From the IMG/VR virus record IMGVR_UViG_3300042090_001586, positions 1 through 31,509 of that record: a DNA stretch of 31,509 bases; one strand, given 5' to 3'. This document shows positions 11,940 through 20,822 of the stretch, in pieces (within the stretch, counting starts at the first letter, position 1; each line of letters opens with the position of its first letter). The position numbers were made by a program, and so were the translations under genes. Under the pieces are notes generated by a model that was not told the DNA's origin, ran no database searches, and saw nothing but the letters and a program-made list of their open reading frames with translations. The DNA comes from a virus.

Positions 11940-13214
11940 TTATTGGATATACCATGAAGATTTATTGCTACAGAAACTTAGCGACATGGCATTTGTAGCG
12001 ATCGTTGTGGTGGCTAATCCATTGATAGTATTGCTCCCTTGCCCCGCCACCGTGATTGCGTTCGTCCCCGCGTTGCCGCCCGCATCGGTTACTGTAACGC
12101 ACGTCCCGCCCGCTACCGAGGCGATAGTAGGAAGAGTAACTGTCCCTGCGCTTGAAGTCGCTATCCAAAAAACAAGAGAAGATGTAGCGGTCAGAGTCGT
12201 AGAAGTTGAGATATTTATATTCCCCGTTGCGAATGAGCCATTTACGGTCAAGGTGGAACTCGGACTCGTCGTCCCGATGCCGACGTTGCCGTTTATATCT
12301 ATCCTCATCCTGACCACATTATGAGTTCCTAAACTTAAACCTCCCACCGAACCTTGCCCAAACATAAATGCGTCGTAAGGCTGAGAACCAGGTAATATAG
12401 ACCCGCCCACCGATGACTCTGCACCAAATAAATCCAAGGCTGTGCCATTTGCGACAGTGTACCAAGCAGGGTTCGTGGCAGTTGTAGCCTTAAGATAAAT
12501 ATTAGGCTCAGCAGATTCAACATCCAAAATCGCCCCCGGATTCGTCGTCCCGATGCCGACGTTGCCGGTGGAGGAGGAGTAGAAAAGCGTCGAGGTTCCC
12601 GAAAGCCCCCCCGTCGCGTTCGCCCAGTAGGGGAAGTAGAAGGCCGAAGGGGCGGAGGAGGTGGAGAGGGAGCCGCCGGAAGTCGAGGTGACGTAGTGCG
12701 AGTCGTTATTCCACTGGGAGATTGAGGTAGTGGCGAAGTTCGCCGTAGTGAGTCCCGTGGAGGTGGAAAGGAAAATGGTCGAGGTCGCGGGGAAGAAGTA
12801 AGTAAGGCCCGTGGAAGAGGTGACGTATCCCGGATTCGTGAAGAGTATCGTGCCCGTCGGCGATATCGAGATGGGCGTAAGCCCCACGAGGTTCGCCGTG
12901 CTCGTCACGCCGTTGTTTATGACGACATAGCCGTTCGTGCCGGAGGCGTTCACGAGGATGCCGTTGCCCGCGTAGACGAGGGTGGAGGAGCCGCCGCCCG
13001 TTCCGTTCGCTTGAAAACCATAAACGGGAGCGCCGTTCGTGGTCGTCGTGGAAAGATAGAGGTTATATCCTATACTTGAAGTAGGAACATTCATACAGAT
13101 TCCCGTTCCGCCCCCCGAACCCGTGAGACACGGTGAAGAGGCTTGCGCTCCGAAAGCAAAGCCGAGGGTCAAGAGCGAGAGAACGCCGAAAGAGATGAGG
13201 AATTTTTTAAGCAT
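11940..13214 (-). CDS. Exported Ser/Thr-rich fibre-like protein, 424 aa
   Basis: It has a classic secretion signal (MLKKFLISFGVLSLLTLGFAFG then AQA/SS). A long Ser/Thr/Gly-rich region follows (many TSST and STST). Two GNVGIGTT(N/S)P motifs, near residues 217 and 311, each begin a short beta domain (ILDV, TLTV). Such motifs occur in phage tail fibres and in large exported proteins of CPR bacteria and Bacteroidota. The C-terminus is strand-rich with three cysteines. In the same block as the 621-residue adhesin, it is likely a surface or virion fibre. The AT palindrome at 13216-13234 lies directly before the ATG. Confidence 0.7.
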   Translation of the reverse strand: MLKKFLISFGVLSLLTLGFAFGAQASSPCLTGSGGGTGICMNVPTSSIGYNLYLSTTTTNGAPVYGFQANGTGGGSSTLVYAGNGILVNASGTNGYVVINNGVTSTANLVGLTPISISPTGTILFTNPGYVTSSTGLTYFFPATSTIFLSTSTGLTTANFATTSISQWNNDSHYVTSTSGGSLSTSSAPSAFYFPYWANATGGLSGTSTLFYSSSTGNVGIGTTNPGAILDVESAEPNIYLKATTATNPAWYTVANGTALDLFGAESSVGGSILPGSQPYDAFMFGQGSVGGLSLGTHNVVRMRIDINGNVGIGTTSPSSTLTVNGSFATGNINISTSTTLTATSSLVFWIATSSAGTVTLPTIASVAGGTCVTVTDAGGNAGTNAITVAGQGSNTINGLATTTIATNAMSLSFCSNKSSWYIQ

Positions 13215-13215
13215 T

Positions 13216-13234
13216 TTATTATTTTTAATAATGG
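13216..13234. repeat. AT-rich palindromic 19-mer, copy 2
   Basis: It is the reverse complement of 6033-6051 over all 19 bases and sits within the leader of the 424-residue fibre gene. Confidence 0.7.
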
Positions 13235-13845
13235 AATGAATGGGGCGTCTGCGCGCTCGAATAGGTCGTTGCCGCCGCCGGAGGGTTCACAAAAGTAACC
13301 TCCCAGCCGTCCGTCTGCGGAACGGGCGTGGAATATCCGTCCCCCGCCACAAGTTGTGCCCCTCCTACGACGATATAGACGGGCTTATTATAGAAATAGT
13401 AGGTCGTGGTCACGCCGTCCGGCACGAAAACAGCGTCCTCTTGCTGGAGAAGGACGGGCATGGAAGCGCCCCCCATCTTGGAATAGGAAATGCGTATCTC
13501 GTCACGGAGCTTCGAGATTATCTGTGTATTCTCTTCTTTCACTTTCGCCAGCTCTTTCGAGTGCTTCTCCGATTTCTCATCCACGACGGACGACAAGCGT
13601 TGCACGGCGGCGGAACTCTTGCGGTCGAACTCCGCCATGCGGATCTCATGCTGGCGGGACTGTTCATCCATCGCTTCTTTCATGGCTTTCCGCCACTCTT
13701 TTTTATGGGCGTCGAAAAGTTTCTTCATCTCTTCGATGGAGGAAGAACTTTTCTCCACGTCGTTCACCAGTTCGCTATAACCCTCCTGCGGGTCAAGCTC
13801 GATGAGCAGCTTGCGGAGCTTTTTTTTCTTCTCGGTATCAAGCAT
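13225..13845 (-). CDS. Coiled-coil protein with C-terminal beta domain, 206 aa
   Basis: Residues ~1-118 are highly charged and helical (LDTEKKKKLRKLLIELDP..., long K/E/A heptads). The last ~80 residues are strand-rich (VFVPDGVTTTYYFYNKPVYIVVGG) and end in SFHY. This head-to-tail layout of coiled stalk plus small beta domain suits a fibre base or tail needle part. It overlaps the PurD-like gene by 8 bases. That gene also ends in a short charged coiled coil, so the two products might interact. There is no signal peptide, in contrast to the next gene. Confidence 0.65.
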   Translation of the reverse strand: MLDTEKKKKLRKLLIELDPQEGYSELVNDVEKSSSSIEEMKKLFDAHKKEWRKAMKEAMDEQSRQHEIRMAEFDRKSSAAVQRLSSVVDEKSEKHSKELAKVKEENTQIISKLRDEIRISYSKMGGASMPVLLQQEDAVFVPDGVTTTYYFYNKPVYIVVGGAQLVAGDGYSTPVPQTDGWEVTFVNPPAAATTYSSAQTPHSFHY

Positions 13846-15400
13846 CTTTGAGTATTTCTTTTATCTCATCACGCAAAGAACGGAGGTCTCCCGCATGTTT
13901 GTCGGACAGGTCTTTCATTTTCTTCTCGTATCCGTCACGCATGTTCTTTATTTTCCCGTCGGTATCGCCGTCGCCCGCATACAGATCGTACCCCGTGATG
14001 AAACCTTTCTCGACGGCGTAGTTGTAACGCACCGCAAGGGATGTCCCATAGGAGTCATCGAGGAAATCTCCTTTACAGCGATAACCCCACCTTTTCGTCG
14101 CCAGAGCGAACTTATCCACGGAGGCGTAGGTAGCCTCCACCGCCGAAAGGAAGTCGTTACCATGCCCCGTTATGACGCAAGCAGAGGGGTCGTAGCCCGC
14201 CGTAACCCACTCTCCTTTGACCATTTTGGCGTCCATAGGCCAGCAGTGCTCGGCGATGTCCTCCGGGATCATCATCTTGATGCCTTCTTTCTCCGACTCA
14301 TCGTTGAAGATGCGGACAGAACAGGACATTTTCTTGTTCCTTATCGGGTTGCGGAAATTGACGATATCATTGAAATAATCCACGGGGTTCACTCCTTCCA
14401 TCTGAGAGGTGAAATCGTCGTAGCCCACGCGGTTCGCGCAGAACTCGCCGGGATATATCTTCCCCGATGCTTTCGAGATCAAGACGGACAGATCCCATAC
14501 GAACATCCCTTTCGCTTTTTTCGCCATCTCGTCCACGATGGGAGGAAAAGCGATGGTATTTATCTTGTCGTCCATCTCTGTCAGCAAGACCATGTCCGTT
14601 CCGCAACCGACCAACTCCGAACCGACATCACCAGCGTATTTCCTTTTCGTCTCGATATCCAAAGAAGTGAAGACCTCTTCGCCGTCATAGTAGATGCGTT
14701 CTGGCGTGAGCTCGATGGCGTCCTCCAGCTTCACTTCGAAGATCATGCCGCCCGCATTATAGAGGTCTTTGTTCTCTTCAAGCGCATTTATCAAAAGTTC
14801 TTTGCAGGTCTCGATATCCTCGCCCGGGGGCACGATGGTCGGCGCTTCAGGATTGTTCCCTTTGAGAACCAGCATGTCGTCCGAGTCCTGCACGAGCTTG
14901 ATACCCTCGTCCACGGTCTTGCATTCCCACACTTTCTCTTTTGCCACATCGGGATAGTTCTGGGCGATGAACTCTTTTGCTTTTTCCCTGTCCGACTCCA
15001 AGATGCGATGTTCGAGCGTCGGGAAATTGCCGTGCGGCATAAAAGCAGAAAGCTTCTCTGCGTATTTGAAACAGGTGTTCATATCGCAGAAGACGAACCA
15101 TGAGTCCTTGTCGTCCCTTTTCTTCAGATAATCGACGACGCTATCGGCGGAATATACGTCAATGACGCCGGAATAGTTCGACATGCGGAGCTTCTTCGTC
15201 TCGCCCTTCTCGCCCTCGTCGGAGGGGTCTTTCCCCTCCTCTTTCATCTTCTTTATCTCGTCCGGAGTGTAGATATCCGCTTGGTCTTCGATGATGCCGA
15301 CGATGACCTCGCCTTCGGTGTTGTCTTTGAACCTTTTGGCGATGGAACATCCTTCACCGCTAAAAGTAATTAAAGCCAAATTCTTTATTTTATTCTTCAT
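13838..15400 (-). CDS. PurD (GARS)-like ATP-grasp ligase with coiled-coil tail
   Basis: The 520 residues follow the layout of phosphoribosylamine-glycine ligase: an N-domain (LALITFSGEGCSIAKRF), an ATP-grasp region with K180 in MLVLKGNNP, DGEEVF, the GDVG turn, and the metal-site PGEFCANRVG (E319, N323). The C-domain follows, CVITGHGNDFLSAVEATYASVD then RCKGD, like the VTGxGxxxxEA..YxxVxxI...YRxDIG end of PurD. Residues 1-470 thus cover the whole enzyme, and residues 486-520 add a coiled coil. Several PurD signature residues differ, so the substrate may not be glycine. It overlaps the KH gene by 11 bases and sits in the virion gene block. Confidence 0.8.
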   Translation of the reverse strand: MKNKIKNLALITFSGEGCSIAKRFKDNTEGEVIVGIIEDQADIYTPDEIKKMKEEGKDPSDEGEKGETKKLRMSNYSGVIDVYSADSVVDYLKKRDDKDSWFVFCDMNTCFKYAEKLSAFMPHGNFPTLEHRILESDREKAKEFIAQNYPDVAKEKVWECKTVDEGIKLVQDSDDMLVLKGNNPEAPTIVPPGEDIETCKELLINALEENKDLYNAGGMIFEVKLEDAIELTPERIYYDGEEVFTSLDIETKRKYAGDVGSELVGCGTDMVLLTEMDDKINTIAFPPIVDEMAKKAKGMFVWDLSVLISKASGKIYPGEFCANRVGYDDFTSQMEGVNPVDYFNDIVNFRNPIRNKKMSCSVRIFNDESEKEGIKMMIPEDIAEHCWPMDAKMVKGEWVTAGYDPSACVITGHGNDFLSAVEATYASVDKFALATKRWGYRCKGDFLDDSYGTSLAVRYNYAVEKGFITGYDLYAGDGDTDGKIKNMRDGYEKKMKDLSDKHAGDLRSLRDEIKEILKDA

Positions 15401-15671
15401 GGTGTTCGTTGGATATGGGGTTTCCTACATGGATGAGCACTCGGGCGTTGTTCAGTTCGCACCAGCCACGCATGATATTCCTGATGCACCGCGCCATCAG
15501 TCCCGTCTTGCCGATGAGCAAACGCAGGTCATCCCTCTCTGCGATGACGTTCAAGACGATGCCGCGTCCCGCACTATCCATATGATGACGTATCTCGATC
15601 TGCTCGGGATATCGGGTCAAAGGTTGCACGATGGTCAAAAGATACGCGGTTGCTTTTTCTTCGGTGTTCAT
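15390..15671 (-). CDS. KH-domain RNA-binding protein, KhpA-like
   Basis: The 93 residues are almost exactly one KH domain of the bacterial KhpA/YlqC kind: helix ATAYLLTIVQPLTRYPEQIEIR, strands, then ERDDLRLLIGKTGLMARCIRN, with the GxxG loop at 54-57 (GKTG). KhpA proteins bind RNA and act as small chaperones with KhpB in translation or cell-size control. A phage copy is unusual. The ATG at 15671 was chosen because KH homology begins there and because an extended -10 ends six bases upstream. It overlaps the PurD-like gene by 11 bases, which implies a joint function. Confidence 0.85.
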   Translation of the reverse strand: MNTEEKATAYLLTIVQPLTRYPEQIEIRHHMDSAGRGIVLNVIAERDDLRLLIGKTGLMARCIRNIMRGWCELNNARVLIHVGNPISNEHHEE

Positions 15672-15677
15672 GTTTTT

Positions 15678-15686
15678 ATTATAACA
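15678..15686 (-). promoter_or_regulatory. Extended -10, leaderless for the KH gene
   Basis: TGT then TATAAT (15683-15678), then AAAAAC and the ATG. The start of transcription would be at or next to the A of the ATG. No -35 match is seen. Confidence 0.5.
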
Positions 15687-15688
15687 TT

Positions 15689-18637
15689 TTATTCGCTTGC
15701 CTGCTTCTTCTGGTATTTTTTGAGGTCGGTCAGATATTTTTGGTAGGCGCTTTTCTGGTAATAGTTCTGTATCCACGTCTGTTCTACGGGCGCGGTATAG
15801 GATTGCAGGAAGGTCTGGACGATGTTCTCCCACATCGGATGCGTGGTGTCCCATCCTGTCAAGGTTTTGATAAGTTCCGTGGGAACGCCTTTTGCTATGG
15901 TATTCCCTACCACGTCCGTACCCTGCGGCTGAACCTCCGTCTGGAAAAGGTTCAAAAGACGTGAAGTAAAAGGAGCGCCGGAATCCGCATAAGGGGAAGT
16001 GATGCCATAGAGGTTAGAATAGACGTCTTTCCCCGTCGCAAGAATAGAACCAGCTTCAGGTATCGGCCCCGAACCCAATTTGTTCAAAAGACCCTGTGCG
16101 CCTTCTTGGATAAGTTCGGGAACAAGATTCGTGGAAGCCGCAGGTGTGACATATACCATCTCACCCTTCTGGTTCTTCTGTCCCGTCGCTATCTTCCACG
16201 CCGCACCTTGGTCATTCTGCCACAAAGGAACGCCTGCAAGGGCTTCGTTCAACGAGTTCCAGACCTTGATGGGCAGGAGTTGGCGCTGGGGGTTGGTGAG
16301 CCAAGAACCGAACTGCAGGTCAAGGTTCGTCTTGAACCAAGAATAATAGGGGTAGAGGGCTTGGAAAAAACTTTTCTCCGTCGCCGAGACATTCTGCCAG
16401 TTCCCCGCGATGTGATTTACATAATCCGCCGCCTCCGAGTCCGTCGCACCTTTGTTCAAGGCGGTACGGAAGATGGAAGCGCGTATCGCTTCATCCGAAC
16501 CTTGGAACAGCTTGTTCCCGACGTTCGTGTTCCCGAAAGGGTTCAAAGCGTCGCCCAGCTTACGCATCGCATCGCCGTAATTTCCGCCGAGCACCGAACC
16601 CATGATGCCTTTCGTTTGGGGTTGCATCATGTCCGTCCCCAATTCCTGCATGGAACGCCCGTCATTGAACAAAGGGCGAAGCGCCCCCGCCTGTTGCATC
16701 CTGTCGATGATCGCTCCGCCGTCCCGTGCGTCCTCCACGCCCTGCGTGACGGTGTCGAAAGCGTTCATACCGCCCGCAAGCCACATATTCATCATCACGT
16801 TGTGCGTGACGTGGTAGATGGCGGTCAAAGGATTAAAGAAGTAGAGATTGACAAGGCGTCCGGAAACACCTTTCAAGCTTTTCATCACGCCAGAGTCGGG
16901 CGTTTTCGTGAAAATCTGGTTCAGGTCGTCGGCTATCGCCTTGTTCTCGAAGGCGTACATCTCGGAAGCGTTTTTGCTCGTGAAGAAAGAGCTCGGCGTG
17001 TAGATGCCGTAACCCGCCTCCTTGTACTGTTTCATCTCGCTCGGGTCTATCGCTTTGCCGAACTCGGAGATGGCGTAGTTGATATGGTCAAAAAGATTCT
17101 TGCGAGCCATCGTCTCCGCATGTTCCGTAGCCAAAGAGAGATAGGGGTCATCAGATAAGCCGTAGGCATACCGGGCTTTCATGGCGACGTCATGCAAAGC
17201 ATCCCGCCCTGTTTCAAAGAGGGGATTTTTCAGATTATAAATGGCTTGGTCTATCGCGTCGGCGTCCTGTCCCGCCGCCTTCATCATGCCCCGCACGAAA
17301 TCCTCGTCGCTCACCCGTCCCTTCTGGAAGGCGGCGATGAGCTTCTTCATGGGACGGGACTGCGTGTAGACTTTCTCTTCCGAGTTGTATCCGACGTTCC
17401 TGATGTAGTCCTTGAGCATGGACTCGTCGGACAAGCCAGTCTCGCTTTTGATGCCTTCCATCATCGGACGCCATTCGTCCACATAATGAGCAAGCTGTTT
17501 CGCCACATTCTCGGACACTTCCGGCTGAACTTCTTTGATTATCTTTGCGATTCCATCGGCTCCGAGACCCTTCAAGCCTTCCTGCGAGACACCCAATTCC
17601 GCTGTGGTATCGTTCGCCAAACGGAAAAAGTCGGAAGCGTCTTGGGCCGTCATATGCACCGCAGAGTCCCCGTCGAAGAACTTTATCGAAGCAAGCCAGC
17701 CATTCACTTTCGCATAGGAGTTCTTGGCGAAGGTCTGCATCTTGGAGCGGTAATAGTCACCGTCCATCTCCACGCCGTTCAAGACCTTCGGGTTGAAGGT
17801 TGCTTGGACTACTTTGTAGGGCGTCGAGTCGCGCACCCAATCCGCGATGGCAGAATCACGGACGGCGGAAATTGTCTTGTCGATGGAGTCGCCCGATAAG
17901 ATGGTCTTTCCCGCGAACTTCAAACCACGTTCGGTTATCAGAGAATCTTCGCCGTTCAGATAACGTGCTTTGACCGCGTCTTTGAACTGTTCCATCACGT
18001 CGGGAAGGTACTTCGTCACGTCACGTCCCATGTCCGCCGCTTCGCCCATGTCTTTTATGGCTTTCATCCCCTCGTTCGAGATGACGCCGAGGCTTTTCCC
18101 CGTCTCGTCGAACATCTCGCCCACCCGATTGAAAAGACCATCACCCGAAACATACATCAAAGGGTCGGTGGCGACGTCCAAAGCGAAACCTCCCACGCCC
18201 GCGCCGACGCGGGTCTCCCATGAGTTCGGGTCTTTCCCCCAATCCTTCGCCAACTGGTTGAAAATATCCTGCCCCGAGACGTCGGAACTGCCGGGCGTCA
18301 TGCCCGCAAGCACTTTCAGAGGGTTCAGATTGCTCGCTTCGGGGACGCCCATCGCTTTCGCAATCGTGGTCTCGACTGCTTTCTCCGGGCGGGAAGTCCA
18401 GTAGGTTACGGCAGACCAAGCGTTCTTGATGCCGCCCCAAGAGTCCTGCGCCACGGTATTCGCAACCTGACCGAGACCCGAAAGAATACCGTTCTTCGGA
18501 GCGACATTCGTGGTCGGAGTGGTTTTCCCTGATTGCAGACGTCCCGCAACGGGAACTTTGGGCGTAGCCAAAGGAGCCGCCGAAGGAGTTGTCGGCGCAC
18601 TTCCCGATTGTAAGCGACCTACTACGGTAGTTGCCAT
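15689..18637 (-). CDS. Large internal virion / ejection-type protein, 982 aa
   Basis: The N-terminus carries GRLQSG twice (about residues 7-12 and 32-37) inside a Pro/Thr/Ala-rich stretch. A segment GVGGFALDVATDPLMYV follows, typical of large internal or polyvalent phage proteins. The remainder is mainly helical. Near residue 780 an aromatic segment FFQALYPYYSWFKTNLDLQF and other amphipathic parts could insert in membranes, as ejection proteins do. No enzyme motif was found. It lies next to a 537-residue protein of similar style, matching the paired internal core proteins of podoviruses. The ATG follows CAATAAAAAAA without a Shine-Dalgarno. Confidence 0.65.
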   Translation of the reverse strand: MATTVVGRLQSGSAPTTPSAAPLATPKVPVAGRLQSGKTTPTTNVAPKNGILSGLGQVANTVAQDSWGGIKNAWSAVTYWTSRPEKAVETTIAKAMGVPEASNLNPLKVLAGMTPGSSDVSGQDIFNQLAKDWGKDPNSWETRVGAGVGGFALDVATDPLMYVSGDGLFNRVGEMFDETGKSLGVISNEGMKAIKDMGEAADMGRDVTKYLPDVMEQFKDAVKARYLNGEDSLITERGLKFAGKTILSGDSIDKTISAVRDSAIADWVRDSTPYKVVQATFNPKVLNGVEMDGDYYRSKMQTFAKNSYAKVNGWLASIKFFDGDSAVHMTAQDASDFFRLANDTTAELGVSQEGLKGLGADGIAKIIKEVQPEVSENVAKQLAHYVDEWRPMMEGIKSETGLSDESMLKDYIRNVGYNSEEKVYTQSRPMKKLIAAFQKGRVSDEDFVRGMMKAAGQDADAIDQAIYNLKNPLFETGRDALHDVAMKARYAYGLSDDPYLSLATEHAETMARKNLFDHINYAISEFGKAIDPSEMKQYKEAGYGIYTPSSFFTSKNASEMYAFENKAIADDLNQIFTKTPDSGVMKSLKGVSGRLVNLYFFNPLTAIYHVTHNVMMNMWLAGGMNAFDTVTQGVEDARDGGAIIDRMQQAGALRPLFNDGRSMQELGTDMMQPQTKGIMGSVLGGNYGDAMRKLGDALNPFGNTNVGNKLFQGSDEAIRASIFRTALNKGATDSEAADYVNHIAGNWQNVSATEKSFFQALYPYYSWFKTNLDLQFGSWLTNPQRQLLPIKVWNSLNEALAGVPLWQNDQGAAWKIATGQKNQKGEMVYVTPAASTNLVPELIQEGAQGLLNKLGSGPIPEAGSILATGKDVYSNLYGITSPYADSGAPFTSRLLNLFQTEVQPQGTDVVGNTIAKGVPTELIKTLTGWDTTHPMWENIVQTFLQSYTAPVEQTWIQNYYQKSAYQKYLTDLKKYQKKQASE

Positions 18638-18642
18638 TTTTT

Positions 18643-20256
18643 TTATTGTGCGGCTATCTGAGATGAGATATACGCCGGATCAACGTCCGGATAAGCCGCC
18701 TCTAATTGAGAGAGACTATAATTTCCCGTCTGGATATCTGCGGTAAGTTCCGCCTGCGTTGTCGGGTCGATATTGGAACCTGTCATGTTCTTCGTGCCGA
18801 TGACATCGTTAAAAGAAGCAAGCAAAGTAGAACCCTGACCGGGATACTGCTTTTCCAAAGCCGCCGTTATGTCTGCGGTGCTCGAACCTTGAGCGTAACC
18901 GGAAGCAATTATCTGCTGTGCCCCTTTCGTGACTCCGTTCGTGGAAAGGCGGAGGGATTGCGACAGGGTCAAGCCGCCGCCCGAAAGGGTCATCTGCTTC
19001 ACCATCAGGTTCGCGTTGTCGAGCTGCGTCGTCAGGTTGTAACGGGAAGAAGCGCTCTCATTCACGCTCGTCAAAGTCTGCGGGTCAATGCCGAGCACAG
19101 ATGAATAATAGGATATCTGCGTAGGAGACAAGGTAGCGCCGTATTTGAGCATCGTCGAAAGCTGGCTCGTCGTCTGCGTCATTATCTTCTCCTGCGTCGT
19201 CGCGTCGGCGGCCTGTATCTTCGCGATAATTCCCAAAGCGGTGTTCGTCAAAGAATACTTCTCGTCCAAAGCGTTCTGTGCGTTCGTTTGATCCTGTCCC
19301 ATAAGCGTCATCTGCTCGTTCACCGCAGCCTGCGTCACCTGCATGATGTTCGTCAGATTGCTTGCCTGTTTCTGCAGTTGTACGTTCCGCGCCGAAGTTA
19401 AAGCAGAGATCTGCGACTCCGTGGCGAAGCCTCCGTTCCTCGTAAGCTCCGAACGGATGTCGTCCTCCGTTCCGTTCATTATCGTATCGAGGTTCAATAA
19501 TTTTAGCTGGTCATCATTCAGTCCCGAAGACGCCATCAGGTCATTGTACGCCTTTAGCAATGAAGGAGGAGGAGTGCTAAAGTCATTCATTATGTTCGAA
19601 AGCTGCGTCTCCGCCGCACCCATCGCGCCGCCGTCCGTATTCGATGAGGTGACGGAATCGTTGAAAGATTGCAAAGCGGAACCGCCCGAGTTCACGTCTT
19701 CCGAAGACATGCCGTCGTTCATGCTGTCGGCGACGGACTGCTGGTCGCTCTCCGACATGAAGCCGGTATCCAAAGCGCCCGTCGAAGTTGTTGCGGGAGC
19801 CGCGCCGCCGAGTCCCGTCACCCGCGCGGTATAAGCCGCGACGCTTTCTCCCGGCTGGAAATAGAACGGGTGCGCCGCATAGAAAGAGGCGACTTCGGCG
19901 GCGGAAGCTCCGGGAGGGGGAACGGAAGATTGTCCCGAACTTTCGCTTCCCGTATTCACTACCGGAGTCGAGGTAGCAGGAGTATTCGCCTGTGGAGTAG
20001 TCTGCGTCTGCGCCGTGTTCACCAAAGGGGCGTTCGGTACGGGGCCGTACTTCTTCGCGGAAGCGGCATGAGCCGCCGTAGCCGCTGCTTGGGTGTTAGG
20101 TGCTGGAGTTATCTGCGTCGTCGAAGAAGGGATAACCGCATGGGCTACGGAAGAAAGTGCCTGCTTATCAGCGCTCACAATATCACCCGGAATCGCTTCT
20201 ACGTCTTTCGCGACGGTCTCCGCACCACCTAGAAGTTTTTGAAAAATGTTCGCCAT
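18643..20256 (-). CDS. Internal virion-type protein, 537 aa
   Basis: The N-terminal ~35 residues are amphipathic helix (MANIFQKLLGGAETVAKDV). Residues ~45-130 are low-complexity Pro/Thr/Ala/Ser, and residues ~230-500 are Gln/Asn/Thr-rich helices without cysteine. This flexible start plus helical bundle, and its position beside the 982-residue protein after the tail genes, suggest an ejected core protein. Similar composition is shared by the two. No catalytic motif was found. A double TATAAT stands just before the ATG. Confidence 0.6.
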   Translation of the reverse strand: MANIFQKLLGGAETVAKDVEAIPGDIVSADKQALSSVAHAVIPSSTTQITPAPNTQAAATAAHAASAKKYGPVPNAPLVNTAQTQTTPQANTPATSTPVVNTGSESSGQSSVPPPGASAAEVASFYAAHPFYFQPGESVAAYTARVTGLGGAAPATTSTGALDTGFMSESDQQSVADSMNDGMSSEDVNSGGSALQSFNDSVTSSNTDGGAMGAAETQLSNIMNDFSTPPPSLLKAYNDLMASSGLNDDQLKLLNLDTIMNGTEDDIRSELTRNGGFATESQISALTSARNVQLQKQASNLTNIMQVTQAAVNEQMTLMGQDQTNAQNALDEKYSLTNTALGIIAKIQAADATTQEKIMTQTTSQLSTMLKYGATLSPTQISYYSSVLGIDPQTLTSVNESASSRYNLTTQLDNANLMVKQMTLSGGGLTLSQSLRLSTNGVTKGAQQIIASGYAQGSSTADITAALEKQYPGQGSTLLASFNDVIGTKNMTGSNIDPTTQAELTADIQTGNYSLSQLEAAYPDVDPAYISSQIAAQ

Positions 20257-20264
20257 GTATATAA

Positions 20265-20273
20265 ATTATAACA
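20265..20273 (-). promoter_or_regulatory. Extended -10 for the 537-aa gene
   Basis: TGT then TATAAT (20270-20265), eight bases before the ATG. A second TATAAT overlaps the preceding stop at 20278-20273. A weak TTGAGC lies 19 bases upstream of that one. Confidence 0.45.
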
Positions 20274-20822
20274 TTATACTTTTGCTATGGAAAGATAGCT
20301 CAACGAACCGGAAACGGGCTGCGTCGAGCTCGATCCGGTCTGGGCGTAGAGCTCGATGTAATCTCCGACGGCGCAATTCACTATGATGACTGCGGGAACC
20401 GCTACCACGACGCCCGTCGCATGGGGCGCGGAATAGGAAGCGCATACCTTCGACCCGTTCTGGTAGACCATGCTCTGATAGGAGACGTCAGCAGTCGAGG
20501 GATTCGAGAAATAGGCAAACCCGATAAGAAGATACTGTCCCGCACTGGATATTTTGAACCTGCCATTCCCCGAATCGAACGTAATGCCGTTTGCGAAAGA
20601 CTTGGTGACGATGGGAACTTTGGTCGGCGTAAAAGTGGCCTGAACCGTCGTGGTGCCGGAACCGATGCCGCTTGCGGCCGCTCCTGCGTTGTCCACATAT
20701 CCTTTTATGGCGACATCAAAATAATCCGTAGGAATATCGGAAACCTTCTTGTCCACGATGCCGCTCGAAAGAAGCTGGCGGACTATCGTCTGTATCTCGC
20801 TTTTTTGGTCGGGCGTGAACAT
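20274..20822 (-). CDS. Virion protein with C1q/TNF-like jelly-roll domain
   Basis: The N-terminus (MFTPDQKSEIQTIVRQLL) is helical. From residue ~58 the sequence is a jelly roll of the C1q type: F..TKSFANGITFDSGNGRFKISSAGQYLLIGFAYF, later VVAVPAVIIVNCAVGDYIELYAQTG and a final SGSLSYLSIAKV. C1q-like domains form trimers and occur at the tips of phage fibres and on capsids. The gene follows the nozzle gene directly (TAA then ATG), which suggests a tail-attached trimer. Confidence 0.75.
   Translation of the reverse strand: MFTPDQKSEIQTIVRQLLSSGIVDKKVSDIPTDYFDVAIKGYVDNAGAAASGIGSGTTTVQATFTPTKVPIVTKSFANGITFDSGNGRFKISSAGQYLLIGFAYFSNPSTADVSYQSMVYQNGSKVCASYSAPHATGVVVAVPAVIIVNCAVGDYIELYAQTGSSSTQPVSGSLSYLSIAKV

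Noticed and set aside
13802-15103. 433-codon plus-strand ORF opposite the PurD-like gene
   Set aside because: The minus strand shows a complete PurD layout; the plus frame has no recognisable family.
16106-17158. 350-codon plus-strand ORF opposite the 982-aa gene
   Set aside because: Shadow frame; Arg/His/Val-rich with no motif.
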